This document shows positions 22,901 through 34,900 of a stretch of DNA of 64,000 nucleotides, piece after piece. The notes under the pieces were generated by a model. That model searched no databases and was not told the DNA's origin. It was given only the letters and a program-made list of their open reading frames with translations. A program made the position numbers and the translations under genes. The DNA comes from Wyeomyia smithii. Lineage: Eukaryota > Arthropoda > Insecta > Diptera > Culicidae. The stretch's first letter is position 1, and each line of letters begins with the position of its first letter. The stretch covers positions 29,102,506 to 29,166,505 of the forward strand of contig NC_073694.1 of assembly GCF_029784165.1 (NCBI RefSeq), written 5' to 3'.

Positions 22901-25900
22901 TTGAAGATCAATCTGTTCTCTAACTGCTTTCATCGTTAGAAATTTCAAGTATAGTTGTTAAACTGTTATCAAAGTAATCTGTTGAAGAAACACGAAGGCC
23001 CTACGATCTTCTGGCCGGATCTAGCTTGGTGCTAGTATTCAAATTATGTCCTGGAGTGATACGAAGCCAACGGGTTCACTTTCGTTGCCAAGGACATGAA
23101 CATCGGTAAACTAGGTAATTTTTTACAGTGTTTTTCTGTGTTGCAATTTGATATGGGACACCATTTACTGCTATTCAGTGTTCAATTTTGACATTTGTTA
23201 ATTCTGCGATTGTCAATCGTAAGTGATCAATTTCACTCCGTTCAAAGGGAAAATAATGAGCATGTAGAACATTGGTACATTTTAATATATTTATGACAGT
23301 ACTACACTGCCGCTATTAGCATAGAGCAATTCCACAAAAAACGCCCAATCAGTTCAATCGACCATTTTTGTTTTGGCTGAAACTTTGCATAGATGTTTCT
23401 ATAGACAAAAGATTCCATTTTGTGCTATTTGTTTAATTTTTTGGAATACGACTCATTTTTGAAAAGCTATTTTAAAATGCTTTTGTGGGAAGGTATTGAT
23501 GGTTACGAATATTTTTGGGACTAAAACTGTTTGTTTGATCGGTCTTCGGCAAAGTTGTAGATAATAATTTTGTCTTTTCGAAAAAATATATACACTATAA
23601 AAAAAAATATTTTTTTTTTTGTGAAAAGCAGTTAAAATATTCTCTATATATTATTAAAATCGGGGGTAAACTTTTTCAAGTAACTTAATCATTATTTTGT
23701 ATTATATGATAGATTCATTGACACAATTATACAAAACAACGTTGAATCTATTGGATCGATGCTTTATATGAAGAGCAATTAAACTTTAAGCTTCATTGAA
23801 AATTAGTTCAAAGCTAATAAAAACCTAGATCTGTTATGCTAATAATCAGGATGTAGTACATTAAGAGAACAAAAAAAATCGAGGTTATGTTTTGCATTGG
23901 AATTTTTGTTTACTTTTAACGAAATTGATTATAACGAAACACAAGTAAATTGCACAACAATATAGCACATAACGTATCGAATTAATTTGCACTGAAACGT
24001 GGCTGATTAGATGCATTAAATTGCTTGGCGCAGAAATCAATTGACGGTATTTGCTAAAACCGTTGATGATGGTGCATTCAATTTGCATACAGACACATTT
24101 TTATTAAGAGGTTAGATCATTTCTGCACCAATGTTCGTGTACAGAATTTCAATTAGTTCACGGTTCCTGTTGGAGTTTCTTTTTTCATCTACCATTTATT
24201 TGACACGGCACAAATCTGTTGGAGTTGTCTGCTATGGAAGCAAAGTCAGTATGTTTGCAGTTTAGTTAGTTACTTTTATATTCCATACTTCCATTTACTT
24301 TCAAAACATGAAATCTACAACCCACAATCTTAATAATAATGTAACTAATAACCCTTCCAATAAGAATAAGAATATTATGAATTGTGCCATTAAAACGTTG
24401 TTATTTGCACGTCGTCGTGCATGTCGTAAAAAATTATAAAACTGTAACAATAACGACGCAGTTGAAATGGTTGAGCAGCAAGCTTTTTTCGAACTAAATT
24501 TCTATTTTTAACAACGGCTTTAACCCGTTAACATTCAAGTTTATTAAGCAGCCAATGTGTGCAGCAGGGGAAGCGAAAATAAAACGAATTGGAAATATGA
24601 TACAGATTTGGAAAAATAAACCGCATCCCGACGGAATGCGGTATATTTTTCCAAATCTGTAACGTATTTTTAGTTCGCTTATTTTTTGCTTCCCCTGCTT
24701 CAAACATTGCACATCAGACGGTCCCTATATAAGAGAGTGGCCAAAATTACCAAAATGCGAATTTTATATTCAGGATGTTTTGAGCACATGATTTTGTAGT
24801 ATTTTATCTATATTTTCATAATTTTCGAATGAAATCTTGATACAGAAAACAGTTCATGTTGAAAAATACCTTCAAAGTTACCTATTTCAGAAACGGAGAA
24901 AAATAGTTTTTCTGAATATTTAGGAATATATAAAAACCTACTAAAGCTATCATGATATGTTCACATATGATTGAAAGCTTATTAAATTAGTTTCTTAAAA
25001 CAGGATGGGTAATGGATTTCAGCCCTACAGAGTCAATCGCAGGCCATATTGAAAATATGCGTAATTTTCCTAATTTTGACCATCAAAAACATTAAATGTA
25101 AGCACGTGTAAGCACAGCACCTGATAGTGTGTCTGAGAGCCCTACTTGTGCCCTTCAAGAATGTGTATTAAAAGTTTGCGGAAAATTTGCGTTTTGGTAG
25201 AAAAAGATGATTAAAAATTTTCCATTTTTTTGCTTTTTTTGAATTTTTGGGTGATTTATCAAAAAAGTTTTTTGTATATTATAGCAATTTGGTTCAAAAC
25301 ACACTAAAAAAACGTGAAATTATTAGAATAATTGGTTTATTAGAATATACGTTGTTGAAAACATATGTTAAAAGTTTGAGTAAAATTTGCGTTTTTGTAG
25401 AAAAAGATAATTTAAAAATTTTAATTTTTCACGTAATTTTTTGGAGTTTTACGGGACTTATCAACGTATGTCATAGCAAGGATCATACGAGGTCATAAGA
25501 GGAAGTTAATAATATCGATTTAGTGAGTTTTTCATACAACCTAGAACAGAAAATGTTATAAATGATTGCATTGAATTGATCAAGCACCGTTTTAAAACAG
25601 TTTTTTACAAACAAGACCATAGGAAACTGTATCAACATTTGGTGGCTCTACAATCGAGATTTGCTAAATCGTTTAGTCTTCAGTAGTTTTGTTTTAATTG
25701 ATCAGATTTACAACTTTGCTGAAGAAACCATATCTCTTGGATGATCCTATCAAAAGTTAGATTGCGCCATCTCTGCGGACAAATCGTGAACTAACTCTCA
25801 AAGCCATAGAAAGCGTTTTACTATTATGTGCATCTTTGCTGAAAACAGTAATCGTTTGTCTCGTTCCACTAACGAGTTATTTACGTTTATTCGAAAACAC

Positions 25901-28900
25901 AAGACATTTGCCTCAGTTTACGTGGTTTATAGACAGCCCCTTGTCAGTACAAAACTTTTTTTATATGTCATAATCATCTGCAGTGGAAAACCAACAATTT
26001 GGCACAAAAAATGAATTTTAGCCGGAAATTTCAATTTTCCGAACATTGTGCATTGGCTGCTTAATCAACAAACTTTTACTAAGATTTCTTAGATTTAGAA
26101 TTATTACTTGACTCCTTCCCGGAGTCAAATTTACACCACAGTACTATTAGCAGCATCGAAATTTCTAGCTGAATAACGGTTCCTCTTGATAGGTTTCAAA
26201 ATCTTACAACGCAGTTTCCGATCGACAGTTTCACTCCGATGAATGGCTTGAAGCTTTCGGATCGTTGTCAATTTTTCCTTATACCGTTTGATAACGCGCC
26301 ATAAGGTATTTCTGGGCAATTTCAGCTGTTTAGCTAGCCTAGATTCAGGCCACAATGAATTTTCCAAATAACTGTGTACAATTTTTTCCCCTTCTTTCCA
26401 CTGATTGTTAACACTGAAGTCAAAGGCGCTAAGAACTTCCAAATCCATCCACCAGAAGCGTCCAATATGAGCAAAAGTTCGTTTCAATTCTAAATGATGC
26501 AAGCTTTGTGCCATTTTACTGATTTTCTTCGAATTTAAAAAAAAAAAACAGTTTTAAGCATATCAGTAGAATGATATCAAATATCGAAAAAATAAAAAAA
26601 AAGCCATTGAGTTCTACTATCAAATTCAAAAGTAAATAATAAATGTACTCGTCCACAGGTACGTATTTCGAACTACGAGTTGTAGTCTTCATCAGTGCAT
26701 ATGTGGACTGGTGAAGAGCATGCTAAGTTAGTAGGCACGTGACAATTTTAAGCAAACAATTCTGAAAGTTTTTTTTGGTCAGGTAGTAAATTACGTGGTT
26801 GTTTGTGTACTGTACCATGTTTCAGGTTTTTGGGGAGGAAACTGAATAGCCATGAAGAATGATTAACTACGTCTTTGTTAAGGAGCGTGGATGAATGTTG
26901 TTTATAAATTTCTAAACTTTCAGCTAAGTCTAATTTCCATAAATTATTAACGGGGCGAAGCAGGTGAATGTTATCCGAAGTCAATGGATATTCTTCGTAA
27001 AAAAAATTCAGCCACTTTTGATTCTAAAAGGTGTGGTGAATATATTTTTGAAACTTTACATGCTTCTGTAACCTCTGCAGATTTTTTTTGAAACGTATCT
27101 CTAGATTTAGTTTAGTTTGTTCAATGCATGCTTGTCTTTTGTCGTCAGAAAATCTCTAGAATGCAGGAGAACATCTTGCACTGCGAAAACAACTGCTCTC
27201 ACACTAAAAAGCAAATCAACGCACATGCTGAAATCTCTCTCTTGCGAGACAATGAACTATGGTGTAGTTTCTCACACGTATGGACATTACGCACAATAAT
27301 TACACAGCGGAGCTATCTGCGGTGCTTTTTGCAGTTTGTTTTTTTGAGCATGGCTGAAGAGGAAAAGAGATTGGGAGAAAAAAATACTTTCTTTACTGAT
27401 GTCGTATTCGTTTTCGCGGTGTCAAGGACTACACTTTTGCCCGGAAGATTGTTTTTCTCACTTTCCGGACTACACGCCAGTGGACACTGTAGTGTACTTC
27501 TGCTTATTCTTCGTAGAGTGATTCACCTCTCTTGTTTCTATCAGATGTGGGGTGAGGTGGAAGTGTGTTTGTCTCTCTTTCAGTGATTGGGACACTTTGG
27601 AGTGCAGAAAAAAGCAGTGCGGTGAAAGCATCGCTACACGCAGGCACATACTGAAAGAGAAGTACGCGGTGAATTTTTCCCCCGCTCTTTCCACATACTG
27701 AGGAGAATGCAAGCATGGTTCAATGTAAACCATATCGCAAATTCCCGCTTTGTTCCGGGTATCAATGGAGTCCCAAGTAGATCCCAATATGAGTTGGGTA
27801 TTCCTACTAGTGAAGCCATTATCCATCCCATTTTTTTTTAATTTTGAACGAAGTTGACGTCATATTCAACAGCTAACCTTTTTCAGATCTTTAGTTATTG
27901 GGATGTGTGTGTGTGGAAATTCCACTATAACCATTTTGTCTGGCGATTTCGAGAATATATTCCAATGCCTTTTGTTTTAGCTTTACTGAGAGATAAAGTT
28001 GCTAAAGATGCCATTTTATACTGAAAGGAATGGCTTGAAGTGCTAGGTATTACCCGTTTTGTATTCGTGGGTTTTCTGACTACAACTACGTCCAGAAAAG
28101 GGAGTCTGTTGTTCAGTTATTTTTTTATTGTGAAATTTATATTTTTATGGGTGTTATTAAGGGATATGAAAAAGGTTTTGAGATCCAACCTTTCTAAAAT
28201 ACAAAACATTTCTATCACATACCATTATCTGGTAAGAGGTTTTTCTTCTCCAATATATTTTCTATTGTTGCCATGAAAAACTACAGATGGATAGAAACGA
28301 GATAGCGGATTTCCCATTGGCGTCCCTTAAGTTTGTTTATAAAATTCACCACGAAATGTGAAATAATTTTCTTTCATGCAAAGACGTGTTAGCTCTAAAA
28401 AACTGTCGACTTTCTTTTTCCAAGTGTTACCACAATAGTGGGAAAAAAGCCAGTCTTCTTAAAGATTTAGGATTTTATTCACTTCAATGCTAGGGAATAA
28501 AGCCGTTACGTCGAATTTACGGATTAACAGATCGACATAGAAATTTCTTGGGCATAGCTTAGAACCCTTTCCCTACCCATTTAGCCAATTCTTCTGTGGG
28601 AGCCTCTACTGCTAAGATGATTTCTCTCATTTAATTACTAGGTTTGTGAATTTTAGGAAGACCTTTTTCTATTCTTGGAAGGACTGATTTTGCATAACCC
28701 AATGTGGTTTTGCATTCTTCAACTGTAGTTTTGACACGTTTTACAATACCATCGGGAGGGTTATTTCGCAGTTGCCAAAAAATTAATAATGGTCTATCTA
28801 TTATTAATTTTTTGTTCATCATTACGGTATAGTTTTCTTTTGTCTGCTTTTAGAGAGAAAACTCTCTTTTTTAGATGTAATTTTTGTCATTATATCTGAC

Positions 28901-31900
28901 GAATTTTGATGAAGTAGAAGCATGCTAATAATTTTGAAAAAAGGCATACTTTACCAATTTGTGCAGAAGAAAGTTTGCAACTATTCATTACCGCTTCAAT
29001 GTCAAAGATCAATTGTTCAATATTTGGTCGTAAAAACTTTGGCTAGTTGAGACCCATACTCAGAAGTTCTCGCGGTTTTTTTCGGATGCAGAACAGCATG
29101 GATATTTGGCAGAACACCTCCCTGGACAATAGTGAAGCTAAAAACATAACTGCTGATGGCACTGGTTGATACTGGGTTTTTTATCTCTAGCAGCGTTTTC
29201 TACCAATTTAAACATTTCTGCAGCAAGCTACTTTATTACAGCCACCAGATACTCAAGCATCAACATGCGTAATTTCCATTACACAACAGATTTTGAATTA
29301 GACCTCCCGAGAATCAAAGCTCAATACGAGATAAAACGAACTTTGACTTTGTTTCCGTTGCCACGGCCAGACAAGGTAATTTGCAAATTCGATTGAAGGG
29401 AATATCAAAGTGACGGTTAGTAAAACTGCTACCTGTAGGGAAATTGGGGGTAAAATTAACAGAGGTGGTAAAATCCATAGATCATTGCACACAAAAAATA
29501 ACCTTACTATTGACGTAGAACTACGTTTTTCGTTAGCCTACCACATAGGGATGTAAATAGGAAAACTATTAACGAAAAGGGGACGAAATATGTCCCTTTT
29601 TAAATGCTTATAAATCGGTTTGTTTTCAACCGATTTCCTTCATTTTTGCAGCAATTGTTTGAAAAATTATACACGCATCCACCCAAATGTAGAATATTGT
29701 TGATTGATTATGCAAACTATTGTACTACTGATAATTGTCAAGCCTTGTCAAAACGACAATTACGTCCTCTGATTGGTCACTCGCTGCCTTTCCCGAAAAA
29801 GGTCGACTGAATAGTATAACTAGTTAGCTGCAGTAGCGGGTTGCGCCAGTACACAAATCACAGAAGGTACACAGCAGCAGCGAGGTAGCACCAAACGTCT
29901 CGATTTGCCAGTTAAGGGCTTCGGCCTTCTGCCCGAAATAAAGTTTTGCTTTATCTTGGCAACAGCACATTCTGTGCTGAATCCATGAAAACACAATCTG
30001 TCGCGGCCGTCTTATTTACTGAATGCGGAAACAGCTTTTACAGAGCTTGAACAGCGAAATGCCTTTCTCAAGGCGAATATTCAAGTAATTGAAGATCAAT
30101 AGTTTTTGGCAATAACACAATCATGCTGTGCTGGGTTCTAGCAATCAAATTCTGTTGCGGTGAAAAAAAATTACTTTATTTATTTACCCAATCTTCCCCA
30201 CTGTTGGGGCAGCACAGAGGCTGCGATCAGCACAACCGATTTTAATGTCGTTTTCGTTTTCGCGGTGTAGCTAAACTCAAACGAAACTTTTGACACCGAA
30301 AATGTTTTATTTGATTTTTCGTGCTACCCTTTTTCTGTCTCTCCCTACACTTTTTCTGTCACTGATGACACCCGAAAAAAGCAGAGTGTGCTGTAGGAAG
30401 TTACCAACACATTCACACGTATGTGTCAAAACTGGTTTGTTTTGGTTTTCGTTCCACGTGGTAAAGTGTCAGGTAAATTTTTTCTCAGCACATTTGCGAG
30501 ATGGACATATGAAATGGAAACGAGACAAAATGACGAATGCGATAATGACCAAAACAAAACGAATTGACAGCTATCTCATTATAACGCATACCAATGCAAT
30601 GACACTGAAAATGTCTTATTAGAAGCTGCAAAGTATAGCACGGAAAAAGGGTAGCTACACCGCGAAAACGAAAACGACATAAGCAACAAACTGTTTGAAC
30701 GCATTTTCAAAGGCAGTTAATTCGACTATGCAGAACTGATATGAAGTCGATTCTATCCATCAGCATGGAGAGAATTTCGTCGTCTCCCAGCTGCTTAGTT
30801 GCAACATGATGCAACACGCAACAGCGAGCAAACGAAATCGCTTGCTTGATTACAAGCCGTAATACGAAACGGGTTAAAATAGTTGCGTGTGTAAGAGCAC
30901 CATCGGTGTTGTTTCGCTGTGTACAAAAATCAATAAAACTGAACAGAAAGGCGTATTTCGTAGCAACCTTCGGTTATAAAAGAGTGTTTCTGGTAAAATC
31001 AGCTACTACATTTATTAGTCGGAGATATCAGCACTCAGTAACAGCGGATTGCAGTGGATAGCAGCGGGTTGCGCCTGTGGCTGCCTTTAAATCAAACAAA
31101 TCACTTGCCCGGTGGTTGGTCACCATATCTCAGGAGCAGCGCGGTTATTCTAGCTTTTCAGCGTGTGTCTTCAGACTGCCGTTATTGCCCCACTACTGGG
31201 CAGCATAAAGGTTGCCATCAGCAAATTCAATTTTGAGCAGTAAAATGCCTTTCTCAAGGCAAACAAACAAATATTTGAAGGTTAATAATTTTTTGACAAC
31301 TCAAGCGAGCAATCAGTGCTGGATAGTAATTTAAATTTAAATCTGTAGCAGCCGTCTATTTCACAGAATGTGAAACAGCTTTTACAGCTCGTGTTTTCAG
31401 TGTCTTTGTTCCCCCACTGTTGAGTAAGCACAAAGCAAGCATTAGTAGATTTTATGACTCATTAATGAAACACCTACAATAATGCATTTGTTAATAGTGT
31501 GCGTAGTTCTACGTCAGTTATGCGGTCGTGTCTTGGATACAACCTCCTACTTTTTTATATTTCACACGGGTTTGTTTACAAGATGTTAGAAATTTTTCAT
31601 ATTTACCGAGTGAAAATGAACGATACGAGTTCGAAAAAGATCGAACAACTCCCCGACTATGCGAAGTCGTTACTACCAGGCAATAATGCAATTTTTACAA
31701 CACACTTTCGCATTTTCACTCGAGCCGAAAATTTTACAAGTCCATGTAAACAAATCCGCGACCACTGTCAAATCTCAGTCAAACAACGAAAATGATACAC
31801 AAAAACAAAAGACACGTTCACATTCGTGTTAATGATGTTATTTTTGGTTCACATGAAATAACCTTTGTTTAGTGAAAAGCAGTTTCTCGTAAGGACTTTT

Positions 31901-34900
31901 GTGCATATATCTGTACCCAAACTACTAACCACCAGAAATCATTAAAGGTTAGTAATTGTTTGATTGATTTTTTCAATATTTTTGAGTATTTCCAATAACA
32001 CGTACTGTGCGGGTAAAATGGACAGCCCATAGTGATGGTAGAAAAATTGTGCAAATTTCCATTCAAAATTATAGATGCTTTGTGTTTATATCGGAAAACG
32101 CAAAATTAAACTTGGACCGAAGAACAGATGGCTAAACGTTCCGTTGCATGCGGCATGTTCATAAAACAAGCTTCCACCTTTTCCCAGTTTCTTGCAGATA
32201 AGGTCATATATTATTGTTTTATTTCTACGACAACCGGTAAAAATTGAGCTGTAGGTGAATGCATAACTGTATCACGTGTAATCGAACAACATTTTGCTAC
32301 CAGTAAAGCGGTAATTAACGTTCACGTCCGAAGGTCCAAGGTTCATATTACCACCTCTCTATGTTCATTTTATCCACACGTGTCCATTTTACCTCCAAAA
32401 ACTTTTTAAAAAAGCTCAATAAAATATCGAAATACTATATGAGAGTATCTCTACCAATTTTTTGCATCAATCATTAGTTGCTCAGTAAATGTGCGCGATC
32501 AACTCATGGTTTTAGTGTTTAATTGTGGAGAAAATTGGAAAATAGCTCAGGGTGTCCATTTTATCACTCCTTTCCCTATGGTGAAAAACCCGTGTAATTA
32601 TTATAATACCCACGGAGAAGACTAACACAACAAGTAGGGCTGCGCGGAGTAGATGATAGAATGAGGGAATTCGAAAAAGAGGGCGACCTCGCTGCGTACT
32701 GTTGGTAGGTATACAAACGAACGTTGTGCGCAAAGTGTATTAGCAAAGTGAATAACATGCATATCGTGAACAAGGAACTGAAGACAAGCAGCAAAACAGC
32801 CAAGTTCAGACTTTCGTACGTTCGTAGAAAATGCAATAGTTCGAAGCAATTTGTTTCATTCCTTCTACCAAAGTATAAAAAACAATCGGTCCTTCTCAAA
32901 GCCACTAACACTTTCTGGGAGTAATACTGAATTTTCTTACCTAGCAAATTATGAAATATGTGACCGCACATTTCTTCCATATATTCCAAGTTACTTAACA
33001 ATAGAACGATAATCTCTCTACTCCTTAACAAAAGGGAAAAAAAGTCACCGAAACTGTCGGAATAAGATGAAACAAATCGTTTTCGCTTGTATACACGGAC
33101 TGATTAAGCCGATAAACCCGTTACACTAATCGTTTTCAGTCGTTATATAAACATATTCCAAGTGATTCAAAAAAAAAAGGCGCGCTAAAAGTCCTTGAAA
33201 CAGAGTTGTTTCTCCTTAAAAGCGATCATATTTTGACTGCCGACCTAGTTTGAATTTCGTATATCGAAATTTGTATATTGTTATGATTTAGTAATGTATT
33301 GCACAAGTTAAACCGCCGAGTGTCATCATTATGACTTCACCATTGGCGCTTCGTAGCGCCCCAAATTCATTCAATTGAAGTAGTTATTGTGATCACCTAC
33401 TAAAACATATTTAGTTTTCTCATCCAATCTGTCGTCTACAAGGTTCCTCCCCCACTGAGAGTTTGCTTATAAACTATTTTATCTTCATGCGTCGTCTGTG
33501 TTGGATTGGTTGAATTATAATCAAATTTACTATGAATTTTCACGTCTTTACTATAACGATAATGTTTCGATACATGGTTTCATTAACTATTTAACAAAAA
33601 CCAGCAAAAAGTGTGAAACAGCAATAGCATTATAAAATTGTACTAAAAGATGTGTATAACTTGCAAAAAATTGGGGGTTGCGGTTGATTACCATCATGGA
33701 GGGGAGATTTTAGAATATTCAGAGCAACTGAAAAATTGGAAAAAAGCTTAATTAATCCACCTAGCGGTCAGACTCAGCCTTTTTCATTCAAACTTATTAT
33801 TTGTAAAAATAGATTTACATGAATGCTTAAATCCAATAAATGTTCATCCACTCTTTGGGTTCTAAAATATTGATGTTGTAATTAAAGTATAAAATATGAA
33901 ATTTGACGTAATGTTAGTACTTAAGAAATAGCGAAATAAAAGCAATGACTCTTAATTTCGAACAATTTAATCACGAGCGATGCCGTGAACGTTCAGATAG
34001 TACGATACCACATTTAAATCATGTTGAGGCCATATATATTGATCGAAGCAGGTAAAGTGTTGAATAGTCTTTGAATTTCTTTTCTTTCTAAAACTTTTAA
34101 ACAGCATATCAAATTGATATGAAGTTTGTTATTTGTAAGTTTGAGAGATGACTCATTTGTATGACACTAGTTATGTTCAAATAAGTCGTGTAATACTTGA
34201 GATAATAGACTTTCGTTGTTTAACAAATTAAAACATAACGCTTGCTTAAGTTTGATTACAATCAAATGAAAAGGTAACGTATGAGGCAGCCAAACTTTGA
34301 AACCACGTGTTCCATCATAAGTCATCAGTTAACCCTTAACTAGCCCGTTCATCTGATATCAATAGTGTTAAAATCTGTTGTGTAGTTCCTAAGATAATGA
34401 AGTTTCGTGATTTTCACATTTCGATACATTACAGACGAAGTTACAGTCCGATTACTGCAAAATTCAATAGGGTGTTATGAGGTAGGTAGACCTTTTATTT
34501 GATACTAATTCTGTGGAAATCGGGTCAACCATCTCTGAGAAATATGAGTGAGTCCAAGTAAGTTGTCTTGGAATATGTTTCTTTTCATAGCTGGATTTCA
34601 CATTTTTAAACATAACAGGCAAAGTAATAATCCGTTTGTAGAAAAAATCATTAGGGTCTTCTGAGGCAACAAGACCTTTCATATGACACTAATTTTAAAA
34701 AAATCGGGCCAGCCATCTCTGAGAAACATGAGTGAGATTAAATAGTCTCCAGAACACGTTTCTTTCCATAACTTCTGAATCACATGTTCAATCTTCATAA
34801 AATTCAAAAGATAAGGGTTTTTAAGGGTAGCCCGATCATTTGAAACTAATTTTAATCAAATCAGATGTGTGGTTTCTGAGATATTGATGTTTCGTGATTT

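Noticed and set aside
27128..27586. 152-codon plus-strand frame
   Set aside because: No domain, overlaps long frames on the other strand, lies inside repeat debris interrupting a Penelope relic.
30059..30078. Histone mRNA 3' stem-loop
   Set aside because: Stem and loop sequence differ from the histone consensus and no histone frame is nearby.
32512..33031. 151-codon minus-strand frame with hydrophobic stretches
   Set aside because: Overlaps two other open frames, no family motif, no splice or promoter context.
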